Part shown: one piece after another, positions 1 through 7,477 of the stretch
Layout of the letters: each line of letters opens with the position of its first letter
Numbering within the stretch: position 1 is the stretch's first letter
NCBI RefSeq assembly: GCF_038007285.1
Contig: NZ_JBBOWX010000001.1
Span: forward strand, 3,613,501 to 3,677,500
From: Sporosarcina sp. FSL K6-3457
GTDB lineage: Bacteria; Bacillota; Bacilli; Bacillales_A; Planococcaceae
DNA: 64,000 nucleotides
Direction: 5' to 3'
Translations under genes and position numbers: made by a program
Notes under the pieces: model-generated
The model's input: the letters and a program-made list of their open reading frames with translations, nothing else
What the model was told of the DNA's origin: nothing
The model's database searches: none

Positions 1-5
1 CTATA

Positions 6-2021
6 TCATTTTACTAGTAATTCAACATGTTTTACAACATTTTCGACTGTAAATCCAAATTCTTCAATGACTTTTTCACCCTTTGCCGAAGCACCGAATG
101 TGTCAATACCTATCATTACACCTTGATTGCCAACAAAACGTTCCCAGCCAAATGAAGAGCCCATTTCAATGCCGACACGCGCTGTAACATGTGGAGGAAT
201 GACTTCATTTTTGTATGCTGCATCTTGCACTTTGAAACGATCCCATGATGGTATACTGACGACATTGACATCGATTCCTTTTTCTTTCAATGCTTTTTGA
301 GAAGCTACAGCCAATTGGACTTCAGAACCCGTCGCGATCAGCAGTGCATCAGGCATTTCTTTTTCACCTTTGCTGATAACATAGCCGCCTTTTTTCACAC
401 CTTCATACGCCTGTTCTTTCGTGCCTTCCAACGTTGGCAAACCTTGTCTAGTTAGCACTAGCGCTGTCGGTGTATCCGTTGATTCCAACGCAAGACGCCA
501 TGCAGCTTGTGTTTCATTGGCATCAGCTGGCCGGATGAGCGATAAACCCGGAAGTGTTCTAAGTGAAGCCAATTGTTCGATTGGCTCATGCGTTGGACCG
601 TCTTCACCTACCGCGATGGAGTCATGTGTAAATACATAGGTAACAGGTACATTCATCAATGCTGATAAACGCATTGCTGGTTTCAAGTAGTCACTGAACA
701 CGAAGAAGGTGCCCGCATAGACTTTCAAACCGCCGTGCAATGCCATACCATTTAACGCCGCAGCCATCGCAAATTCACGAACGCCAAACCAAATGTTTCT
801 ACCCGCGTAGTTGTCACGTGAAAAGTCGGCTTCGCCTTTAATCATTGTATTGTTAGAGCCCGCTAAATCCGCACTACCGCCAATGAAGTTCGGGACTGTC
901 TTCGCAATCGCATTCAAAATTTCACCGGATGATGCTCTTGTTGCTAATGTATCTTTACCCACTTCATAGACCGGCAAACCCTGATCCCAGTTTAAAGGTA
1001 GCTCGCCTTGAATCGCGAGTTCTAGTTGTTGTGCCAGTTCCGGATAGTTTGCTTTATAAGTTGCGAGCACTTCATTCCATTTGGCTTCCGCTTCCGCCCC
1101 ATTTTCACCAATTTTTTTATTGAAATCTGCATATACTTCTTCAGGTACATGAAATTCTTCATGATTCCAATTATAAACTTCTTTCGTCAATTTCACTTCA
1201 TCTTGACCAAGTGGCGCGCCATGAGAGGCAGATGAATTCGATTTATTCGGCGAACCGTATCCAATTATTGTTTTCACTTCAATAAGTGTCGGCTGATCTA
1301 CATTCTCTTTCGCTTGTTGGATGGCATTTCTTAATTCATTAACATCATTTCCATCCTCAACGCGGATCACCTGCCAGCCATATGCTTTGAAACGTTGTTC
1401 TGTGTTTTCCGAGAAGGATTTATCCAAATCCCCGTCCAATGAAATATCGTTAGAATCATAAAGGGCAATCAGCTTTCCAAGTCCTAAATGACCTGCTAAG
1501 GAAGCTGTCTCATGGGAAATCCCTTCCATTAAATCGCCATCACTGACCAAGGCAAACGTGTAATGATCCACGATAGACAATTTGTCTTTGTTGAAAGTAG
1601 CCGCAAGATGCGCTTCTGCCATTGCCATCCCTACTGCCATCGCGATACCTTGTCCTAATGGTCCAGTCGTTGCTTCTACTCCATGTGTATGATTCACTTC
1701 TGGATGCCCGGGTGTTCTGGAACCCCATTGACGGAAATTTTTCAAATCATCGATAGTCACGTCATAGCCTGCTAAATGAAGCAAGCTATATAAAAGTGCT
1801 GAGCCATGGCCCGCGGAAAGTACAAAACGATCGCGGTTAAACCATTTCGCGTTTTTCGGATTATGATTCATAAAGTCAGTCCATAGCGTATAAGCCATCG
1901 GCGCAGCACCCATCGGTAATCCTGGATGACCTGAATTCGCCTTTTCAATTGCATCGATCGCTAATGTACGGATTGCATTGATGGACAGTTGTTCAACGAA
2001 AGTGTTTGTAGTTGTTGACAT
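6..2021 (-). CDS. tkt: Transketolase
   Basis: Thiamine-diphosphate enzyme that moves two-carbon units between ketose and aldose phosphates in the pentose phosphate pathway; cytoplasmic. The 671 residues match the usual length. Visible family motifs are GHGSALLYS (about residue 71), the ThDP/metal motif SDGDLMEG (about 160), and [13 protein letters not shown] in the pyrimidine-binding half. The start is ATG after GAGGGGGAAATAATT. It is the last gene of the polyol operon, about 100 bp after a dehydrogenase and separated from it by a 55-bp inverted repeat. In this context it would feed xylulose-5-phosphate into central metabolism. Whether it is the only transketolase of the cell or a dedicated second copy cannot be seen. 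Identification is secure; the dedicated role is inferred. Confidence 0.97.
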   Translation of the reverse strand: MSTTTNTFVEQLSINAIRTLAIDAIEKANSGHPGLPMGAAPMAYTLWTDFMNHNPKNAKWFNRDRFVLSAGHGSALLYSLLHLAGYDVTIDDLKNFRQWGSRTPGHPEVNHTHGVEATTGPLGQGIAMAVGMAMAEAHLAATFNKDKLSIVDHYTFALVSDGDLMEGISHETASLAGHLGLGKLIALYDSNDISLDGDLDKSFSENTEQRFKAYGWQVIRVEDGNDVNELRNAIQQAKENVDQPTLIEVKTIIGYGSPNKSNSSASHGAPLGQDEVKLTKEVYNWNHEEFHVPEEVYADFNKKIGENGAEAEAKWNEVLATYKANYPELAQQLELAIQGELPLNWDQGLPVYEVGKDTLATRASSGEILNAIAKTVPNFIGGSADLAGSNNTMIKGEADFSRDNYAGRNIWFGVREFAMAAALNGMALHGGLKVYAGTFFVFSDYLKPAMRLSALMNVPVTYVFTHDSIAVGEDGPTHEPIEQLASLRTLPGLSLIRPADANETQAAWRLALESTDTPTALVLTRQGLPTLEGTKEQAYEGVKKGGYVISKGEKEMPDALLIATGSEVQLAVASQKALKEKGIDVNVVSIPSWDRFKVQDAAYKNEVIPPHVTARVGIEMGSSFGWERFVGNQGVMIGIDTFGASAKGEKVIEEFGFTVENVVKHVELLVK

Positions 2022-2056
2022 AATTATTTCCCCCTCAAATTATCTTAAAATACATT

Positions 2057-2111
2057 GGTGCCAGTTACTATCACAATTCACGTCCTTCGAATTGTGATAG
2101 TAACTGGCACC
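2057..2111. repeat. Perfect 23-bp-stem inverted repeat between dehydrogenase and transketolase genes
   Basis: The arms start GGTGCCAGTTACTATCACAA and pair perfectly over 23 bp around a 9-nt loop. No run of T follows, so it is not a typical intrinsic terminator. It may be a dispersed intergenic repeat, an mRNA-stabilising hairpin or a processing site that sets transketolase expression apart from the rest of the operon. Confidence 0.85.
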
Positions 2112-2123
2112 GTATGGCAAATA

Positions 2124-3179
2124 TTAATCCAATTCAGGATAAAAAAGAACTTTTCCGAAAAAACCTTCGCGGTTAATGATTTTATTGAATATTTCAGGAC
2201 CTTCTTCTAAGCCCAAACGATGTGTAATCATTGGTTTTACATCAATTTGCCCCGTGCTCATATAATGAACGGTTGTACTCCATTCTTTACCTGGGAATGG
2301 TGCAGAAATAGCATTCCATGAACCTAATACCGTCAATTCGTTTCGAACAATTTTCTCAAAGTAAAAGCGTTCAATCGGAACATCGCCATACGGAATACCC
2401 ATATAGACCACTTCTCCACCTTTTTTAGGGAGGGCCAGTACTTGTGCAGATGTGATCGGTGACCCCGCTGATTCGATTGCTACATCCACTCCTTGACCAT
2501 TCGTATGTTCTAGGACTTGTTCGTAGGCTGGCTTATGAAGCGAATTGATCAGCACATCTGCGCCAGCTTCCTTCGCCATTTCAAGTTTCGCATCATCGAT
2601 ATCGATAGCGTAAACCTTTTTAGCACCAAATACTTTGGCCCATTGAATCGCCAATAAGCCGATATTGCCGCAGCCCATAACCGCTACTTCTGCACCAGGT
2701 TGCATCGATGTTCTATTAAATCCATGAACAACGACTGCAGATGGTTCGATCATTGCAGCTGTATCATAATCGACATTGTCAGGAATCGGAACGATGTTTT
2801 CAGCTGGTAATTTCACATATTCAGCGTAAGCGCCAGGATGTCTTGCACCGATAACTGTCAGCTTTTCGCAACGCGCGAGCTCTCCCTTTTGACAGCTTAG
2901 ACATGTTCCACAATAAAAGGTTGGGCATCCCGCAACACGGTCTCCCACTTTAATCCCTTCGACGCCAGATCCTACCTCCGCTACTTCCCCAGCAAATTCA
3001 TGACCAAAGATCATTCCTTCTATATAAGGTCCGAGCTTATTGAATCGAGAAATATCTGAGCCGCAAATTCCAACGGCCTTCACTTTTACGATGACATCCT
3101 GTTCATGTGCAATAACTGGTTTATCGGCATCTTCGGATCGTAAATCTTGTACGCCGTAAAGTTTTAATGCTTTCATCAT
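2124..3179 (-). CDS. Zinc-dependent medium-chain alcohol/polyol(-phosphate) dehydrogenase (GatD-like)
   Basis: NAD-dependent oxidation of a polyol or polyol phosphate to the ketose form; cytoplasmic. The 351 residues show the zinc MDR pattern: GICGSDISRF with the catalytic Cys, GHEFAGEV with the catalytic His, a structural-zinc cluster CGTCLSCQKGELARC (about 91-106), and the Rossmann glycines in AVMGCGNIGLLAIQ. The architecture is that of galactitol-1-phosphate 5-dehydrogenase and sorbitol dehydrogenase. The start is ATG with a weak AGAAGCG site; the next ATG, one codon later, is equally possible. It is the second MDR in the operon, 30 bp downstream of a 53-residue membrane peptide. The substrate cannot be read from sequence; a pentitol phosphate is plausible because transketolase follows. 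Confidence 0.9.
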   Translation of the reverse strand: MMKALKLYGVQDLRSEDADKPVIAHEQDVIVKVKAVGICGSDISRFNKLGPYIEGMIFGHEFAGEVAEVGSGVEGIKVGDRVAGCPTFYCGTCLSCQKGELARCEKLTVIGARHPGAYAEYVKLPAENIVPIPDNVDYDTAAMIEPSAVVVHGFNRTSMQPGAEVAVMGCGNIGLLAIQWAKVFGAKKVYAIDIDDAKLEMAKEAGADVLINSLHKPAYEQVLEHTNGQGVDVAIESAGSPITSAQVLALPKKGGEVVYMGIPYGDVPIERFYFEKIVRNELTVLGSWNAISAPFPGKEWSTTVHYMSTGQIDVKPMITHRLGLEEGPEIFNKIINREGFFGKVLFYPELD

Positions 3180-3209
3180 GATCGCTTCTTTCTAGATGTA
3201 GTTTTTTTG

Positions 3210-3371
3210 TTAGCTGACTGGTTCATTTTTCGCCTTTTTTTTCTTACTTGAGACGATTTTATATAATGCAATCCCTACGATAAGCGCGTTAAGGATCAAC
3301 TGATTTTCAAAGTAAAAATTGCCGATTGATCGCATTGGTCCTAACATAAAGTCCAGAAATGTATCCATCAT
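3210..3371 (-). CDS. Small single-span membrane protein in polyol operon (53 aa)
   Basis: A short open frame with ATG start preceded by GAGGGTGATTAAA, a good ribosome binding site. The protein has a short N-terminal part (MMDTFLDFMLGPMRSIGNFY), one hydrophobic stretch (NQLILNALIVGIALYKIV) and a lysine-rich tail (SSKKKKAKNEPVS) that would stay cytoplasmic by the positive-inside rule. It lies between deoC and a dehydrogenase in the same direction with only 30 bp to the next gene. I do not recognise a family. It could help the PTS permease or be a small regulator of transport; this is conjecture. Confidence 0.7.
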   Translation of the reverse strand: MMDTFLDFMLGPMRSIGNFYFENQLILNALIVGIALYKIVSSKKKKAKNEPVS

Positions 3372-3396
3372 TTTAATCACCCTCAGTTCTGTTTAT

Positions 3397-3436
3397 AGGA
3401 TGAACGATTAAGTACCTGTACTTAATCGTTCATCCT
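3397..3436. repeat. Perfect 19-bp inverted repeat with 2-nt centre between deoC and small membrane gene
   Basis: The left arm starts AGGATGAACGATTAAGTA and the right arm is its exact reverse complement, with only CT between them. There is no T-run, so a plain terminator is unlikely. It may be an operator-like palindrome or a cruciform/mRNA hairpin that shapes the ratio of upstream to downstream operon products. Confidence 0.85.
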
Positions 3437-3446
3437 GCTAGATATC

Positions 3447-4118
3447 TTAATAAGCAGCTGTTGATGTTTGACCTGAAATGATTGCGATTGCACCACTTGT
3501 CCCAATTCGATTCGCACCAGCTGCGATGATATTCACAGCGTCTTCATATGTTCGAACACCGCCGGCTGCCTTCACACCGAAGTCATTTCCAACAACTGAC
3601 CGCAAAAGCTGTACATCTTCAACTGTTGCACCGCCACCATTGAAGCCAGTTGCTGTTTTTACAAAGTCAGCGCCTGCTTCCATAATGAGCTGACAAGCCA
3701 CTACTTTTTCTTCGTTTGTTAATAGAGCTGTTTCAATAATCACTTTTGTTGTTAATCCTTCTGATGCCTTAACAACTTCAGCAATATCATTTTTGACAAT
3801 ATCAAATTCTTTTGATTTCAATGCACCTAAATTGATAAGCATATCAATTTCAAGAGCTCCATTTTGAATCGCTTCTTTTGTTTCTACAACCTTTGTTTTC
3901 GTTGTCGCACCGCCGAGCGAGAATCCGATTGGAACACCGACTTTGATGTGATGTGGAGAAAGTAGATCATACGCATGTTTAACATAATAAGGATTTACAA
4001 ACACTGTTTTAAAACCATGTTCAATCGTTTCATTACAAAAAATAGTGATATCTTCTTTCGTTGCTGTCGGTTTTAACAGTGTGTAATCAATCATGTCAAT
4101 AATTTGTTGTTTCGTCAT
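3447..4118 (-). CDS. deoC: Deoxyribose-phosphate aldolase
   Basis: Class I aldolase that cleaves 2-deoxyribose-5-phosphate to acetaldehyde and glyceraldehyde-3-phosphate; cytoplasmic. Family motifs are IDYTLLKPTATKEDI near the N-terminus, EIDMLINLGALKS, KVIIETALL and the Schiff-base lysine in DFVKTATGF, followed by GVKAAGGVRTYEDA. The start was set at the ATG preceded by AAGGAGACATACAAA; an in-frame ATG 18 nt upstream would lie over this Shine-Dalgarno site. That gives 223 residues, normal for the family. It sits inside a polyol PTS operon rather than with the usual nucleoside genes, so a different aldol substrate is possible. Identity secure, role in this operon open. Confidence 0.95.
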   Translation of the reverse strand: MTKQQIIDMIDYTLLKPTATKEDITIFCNETIEHGFKTVFVNPYYVKHAYDLLSPHHIKVGVPIGFSLGGATTKTKVVETKEAIQNGALEIDMLINLGALKSKEFDIVKNDIAEVVKASEGLTTKVIIETALLTNEEKVVACQLIMEAGADFVKTATGFNGGGATVEDVQLLRSVVGNDFGVKAAGGVRTYEDAVNIIAAGANRIGTSGAIAIISGQTSTAAY

Positions 4119-4153
4119 TTTGTATGTCTCCTTCAAACTGATATTTTGTAGTA

Positions 4154-5185
4154 TTATTTCACAGGTGTTAATAATACTTTGATGGCTTCCCCACTTTTAA
4201 TAGCTTGATAGGCTTCATCCCATTGCGTAATATCGAATTCATGTGTGACCAAAGCTTTAGCGTTGACTAGACCTTCATTCATTAAAGCTAGTGATGGTTC
4301 CCAGTCGGCCGGTTTTTGACTTCTACTTCCGACAACACGAATTTCTTTTTGAATGATTTTTTCAAGATCAAACTGAATTTCCGGTTGAGCGAATAGGCCG
4401 ACTTGGCAATACTGTCCTTTTTTACGTAGCAGGTCAAGTCCCTGTTTAGCTGCTGGAACCGCGCCAGAACATTCAAATACGACATCTGCGCCATAGCCAT
4501 CCGTCAAGCTATTGACGAGCTCTTTAAGATCCTCTTCCTGCGTGTTAACCGTGTAGTCGATTCCTAATTCTTTCGCTTTATCCAAACGTACTTTATCGTT
4601 TGTTAAACCCGTGATAATAACCTTCGCACCTCGGCTTTTCGCCACTTGTGCAGTAAGAAGGCCAATCGGGCCAGGGCCGATGACAACTACAAGGTCACCT
4701 TCATGAATATCCGTTTTAGCCACCGCATGATGTGTACATGCTAACGGCTCGGTCATAGCCGCGGATTGGTAATCCACATTTTCAGGAAGATGATGGACAC
4801 TTTCTTTACGCGCGATTAAGTAATTCGTAAAACCGCCATCCTGCTGATTCCCCAAACCTTTGCGGTGATTACAAAGATTGTAATCTTCAGACTGGCAATA
4901 TTCACACTCGCCGCAAATATAGAAAGTCGTTTCAGACGTAACCCGGTCTCCCAGTTTGAATTCTGTTACACCTTCTCCAACTTCGACAACTTCCCCGGAA
5001 AATTCATGGCCTAATGTAACAGGCACGCCCACTTTGTAGTGCCCTTCGTACGTATGGATATCAGATCCACAAATTCCGGCATACTTCACTTCGATCTTTA
5101 CTTGACCTTTGCCTGGAGTGGGCTCTTGTTTATCTTGAACCTCAAGATTTCCAAATCCATGATCCGTTATCACTAATGCTTTCAT
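4154..5185 (-). CDS. Zinc-dependent polyol dehydrogenase (sorbitol/iditol dehydrogenase-like)
   Basis: Medium-chain dehydrogenase oxidising a polyol or its phosphate with NAD(P). The protein of 343 residues shows GICGSDIHTYEGHY (catalytic zinc Cys), LGHEFSGEVVEVG, structural-zinc cysteines in CGECEYCQSEDYNLC, and the cofactor motif VVIGPGPIGLLTAQVAK. The start chosen is the ATG preceded by AGGAGGAATTCAG; an upstream in-frame start 30 nt earlier would add residues encoded by the Shine-Dalgarno itself. It follows the PTS IIC gene by 35 bp and precedes deoC by 35 bp, so co-transcription is likely. Two different MDRs in one operon suggest two stereoisomeric polyols or two oxidation steps. Exact substrate unknown. 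Confidence 0.92.
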   Translation of the reverse strand: MKALVITDHGFGNLEVQDKQEPTPGKGQVKIEVKYAGICGSDIHTYEGHYKVGVPVTLGHEFSGEVVEVGEGVTEFKLGDRVTSETTFYICGECEYCQSEDYNLCNHRKGLGNQQDGGFTNYLIARKESVHHLPENVDYQSAAMTEPLACTHHAVAKTDIHEGDLVVVIGPGPIGLLTAQVAKSRGAKVIITGLTNDKVRLDKAKELGIDYTVNTQEEDLKELVNSLTDGYGADVVFECSGAVPAAKQGLDLLRKKGQYCQVGLFAQPEIQFDLEKIIQKEIRVVGSRSQKPADWEPSLALMNEGLVNAKALVTHEFDITQWDEAYQAIKSGEAIKVLLTPVK

Positions 5186-5220
5186 CTGAATTCCTCCTAG
5201 CTGCTGTTCGAACAATTTGG

Positions 5221-6480
5221 TTAATTAAAGATGCTGAATACTTTATAAATGATCCAGTTCACAATATTACCGCCTTGGTCAATACTTGAAATCATTGCTG
5301 AACCTTCAGGCATATTGAAGTCGCTCTGTACCGCCATTTCCGTAAACATTGGCGCGACATCTGTTGCAATGTATAAAGAAATCGCAATCATGATTGCTCC
5401 AACAATGACAGAATGGACGATATTCCCTCTTGCTGCCCCTACGATGAATGCAACAACGAACGGAATCGTTGCCAAGTCACCGAATGGAAGTACTGCGTTA
5501 CCCGGTAAAAATACAGCCATCAGAACCGTAACTGGAACTAAAATCAAGGCCGTTGAAATGACCGCTGGATGTCCGAGTGCAACAGCAGCATCTAATCCGA
5601 TATAAATTTCACGATCACCAAATCGCTTATTCAACCATTCACGTGCGGATTCGGAGACTGGCATAAGCCCTTCCATAAGAATCTTAACCATACGTGGCAT
5701 TAGCACCATAACGGCAGCCATTGCCATACCGATTTCAATGACATCACCAACGCTATATCCTGCTAATGCACCGATTGTCGCACCAAGGAATAGCCCGATG
5801 AAAATGGATTCTCCAAAAATACCGAAACGTTTTTGAATCGTATCAGGATCTGCATTCAAGTTTTTCAATCCTGGAATTTTTTGCACTAATTTTACTAATA
5901 AAATACCTGGTGCATACGAAATTGTACTACCCGTTGCGATGGAGATTCCCGGTAGATCAAAGAATTCGCCCATCATTGGAGCTGTCCAGTCAGCCACTTT
6001 CAAACAGACAATTTGGAATAGAACCGCTGCGATCAACCCTTGGATAATGCTTCCCGAAATTGCATAGACCATTGCAGCCATAAACGTGTAGTGCCAGAAG
6101 TTCCAAATGTCCACATTCATTGTTTTCGTTGTTTTCGTTACAAGCATGATAACGTTTACAAGTAGGCCGAGCGGAATGATAAACGCTGCCACAACGGACG
6201 CCCATGCAATTGATGATGACGCAGGCCAACCAACGTCAATAACAGTTAGATTCACACCTAAGCGTTCAACCATGCCTTGTGCAGCAGGACCGAGGTTCAT
6301 GACAAGCAAGTCGATAACTAAGAAAATTCCGACAAACGCAACCCCGATTGTCAAACCAGAACGAAATGCTTTACCTGCTTTTTGACCGAAAAATAGACCT
6401 AAGAAAAAGATTGCAACAGGTAGGATTACAGTAGCACCTAAAGCTAGAAAGCCTTGTAGAAAATCGACAAATCCTTGCAT
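5221..6480 (-). CDS. gatC: PTS galactitol-family permease subunit IIC
   Basis: Integral membrane component of a phosphotransferase system that takes up a polyol and phosphorylates it with GatA and GatB. The 419 residues are almost wholly hydrophobic with about ten spans, starting MQGFVDFLQGFLALGATVI; the family-typical stretches NVDIWNFWHYTFMAAMVYAI and DREIYIGLDAAVALGHPAVI are visible. The start is ATG after GGAGGAATTAAAT. It lies 214 bp downstream of gatB, an unusually long gap that contains a multi-hairpin element. GatC-type permeases in Firmicutes transport galactitol but also pentitols; as I recall, a similarly ordered locus in Listeria serves D-arabitol and xylitol. Substrate here is inferred only from neighbours. 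Confidence 0.93.
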   Translation of the reverse strand: MQGFVDFLQGFLALGATVILPVAIFFLGLFFGQKAGKAFRSGLTIGVAFVGIFLVIDLLVMNLGPAAQGMVERLGVNLTVIDVGWPASSSIAWASVVAAFIIPLGLLVNVIMLVTKTTKTMNVDIWNFWHYTFMAAMVYAISGSIIQGLIAAVLFQIVCLKVADWTAPMMGEFFDLPGISIATGSTISYAPGILLVKLVQKIPGLKNLNADPDTIQKRFGIFGESIFIGLFLGATIGALAGYSVGDVIEIGMAMAAVMVLMPRMVKILMEGLMPVSESAREWLNKRFGDREIYIGLDAAVALGHPAVISTALILVPVTVLMAVFLPGNAVLPFGDLATIPFVVAFIVGAARGNIVHSVIVGAIMIAISLYIATDVAPMFTEMAVQSDFNMPEGSAMISSIDQGGNIVNWIIYKVFSIFN

Positions 6481-6510
6481 ATTTAATTCCTCCTTATATG
6501 TTCAAAGTAC

Positions 6511-6687
6511 GTCTCGATTTCCACTTAGGAAATCGAGACTATCAAATTGGGATTGTTTTAACTAAATTCAGTGGGGGTTCAAAACCCCGGCTGAATTTAG
6601 TTAAGCCTCCGGCGGATGTCACAAATTTTCAAGGGAGTCAATTGCGCAAGCGCAATTCAAAATTTGGACGCAATTACGCCGAGGCTT
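6511..6687. repeat. Multi-hairpin element between gatB and gatC
   Basis: Three inverted repeats lie side by side. A 12-bp stem GTCTCGATTTCC/GGAAATCGAGAC spans 6511-6539. A 13-bp stem TAACTAAATTCAG/CTGAATTTAGTTA spans 6559-6603 with GGGGTT/AACCCC inside it. A nested arm runs from about 6602 to 6687, with TAAGCCTC/GAGGCTTA outside, CAAATTTT/AAAATTTG in the middle and AATTGCGC/GCGCAATT at the core. No T-run follows on the minus strand. It may be a dispersed repeat or an RNA processing/stability element separating gatAB from gatC. Confidence 0.8.
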
Positions 6688-6694
6688 AATTGAT

Positions 6695-6973
6695 TTATTT
6701 TTGTAACTCTTCTAGAATCTGTTTTTTTGTTTCTTCCATACCGATACCTGTCAAAAATGCGCGTGCGTTAATGACTGGGAATGGATATTCAGTCTTTGTC
6801 ATTGCAGTAGTTACAAGTAAATCAGCTGAATCTACATGAGATGAAACTTCAGTGATTTTGATTTGAACTAAATTCACTTTAATGTTATTTTCTTTTGCCA
6901 TTTCCTCAATTGCGCTATTGACAACTGTTGATGTAGCGATACCTGCTCCACAAGCTACTAATACCTTTTTCAT
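6695..6973 (-). CDS. gatB: PTS galactitol-family subunit IIB
   Basis: Cytoplasmic phosphocarrier that accepts phosphate from GatA on a cysteine and passes it to the sugar at GatC. The 92 residues are full length for GatB. The phosphorylated cysteine is in the P-loop-like VACGAGIATSTVV close to the N-terminus. The start overlaps the stop of gatA (TAATG) and has a strong AAGGAGGTGTCCAATA site, which points to translational coupling. A 214-bp spacer with strong secondary structure follows before gatC. Confidence 0.93.
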   Translation of the reverse strand: MKKVLVACGAGIATSTVVNSAIEEMAKENNIKVNLVQIKITEVSSHVDSADLLVTTAMTKTEYPFPVINARAFLTGIGMEETKKQILEELQK

Positions 6974-7458
6974 TATTGGACACCTCCTTCCAATGTAAAT
7001 TCTAATTTATTTGCTAGCAATTCAAGGATGTTTGTTTTCTCTTTTTCATTTGCTAGAAATTGTAGTGTTTGTTCATCTTGGAAAATTCGCATTAACTTTT
7101 GCAATGAGCTTAGCTGTGAATCTGCTTGATCCATTGCTAACATGAACACTAATTTAACAGGTGTCGTATCTTCCGGATCACCCATCACACCGAAGTCTAC
7201 CGTTTCTTTTAGAACCGCAACGCAGATTGTTTTCCGGTTGACATGTTCGGGATCGGTATGCGGAATTGCAACGGATACACCGATTGTCGGCAAACCTGTT
7301 GCATACTCTTGTTCCCGAGCAATAATAGCATCCTTAAATGAATCTTTTACTAATCCTTGCTCTTCTAAATTCAAAGCCATCGCATGTAACACATCTTCCA
7401 TCGTGCTGCCTTCCAAATCCAATAAAATAGTTGATTCATTAAAGTATAATTCACTCAT
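6973..7458 (-). CDS. gatA: PTS IIA component (galactitol/fructose-mannitol type)
   Basis: Cytoplasmic phosphocarrier that takes phosphate from HPr on a histidine and hands it to GatB. The active-site histidine is in GVSVAIPHTDPEHVNR; the fold signature continues with VKLVFMLAMDQAD. The start is set at the ATG (MSELYFNES) that follows GAGGTGCACAAC; a GTG nine bases upstream lies inside that ribosome binding site and is not preferred. This gives 161 residues, normal for the family. It starts 19 bp after the regulator and overlaps gatB by one base. Confidence 0.93.
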   Translation of the reverse strand: MSELYFNESTILLDLEGSTMEDVLHAMALNLEEQGLVKDSFKDAIIAREQEYATGLPTIGVSVAIPHTDPEHVNRKTICVAVLKETVDFGVMGDPEDTTPVKLVFMLAMDQADSQLSSLQKLMRIFQDEQTLQFLANEKEKTNILELLANKLEFTLEGGVQ

Positions 7459-7477
7459 GTTGTGCACCTCTTCGTTG

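Noticed and set aside
5249..6385. Plus-strand frames within gatC
   Set aside because: Shadow frames antisense to a clear PTS permease gene.
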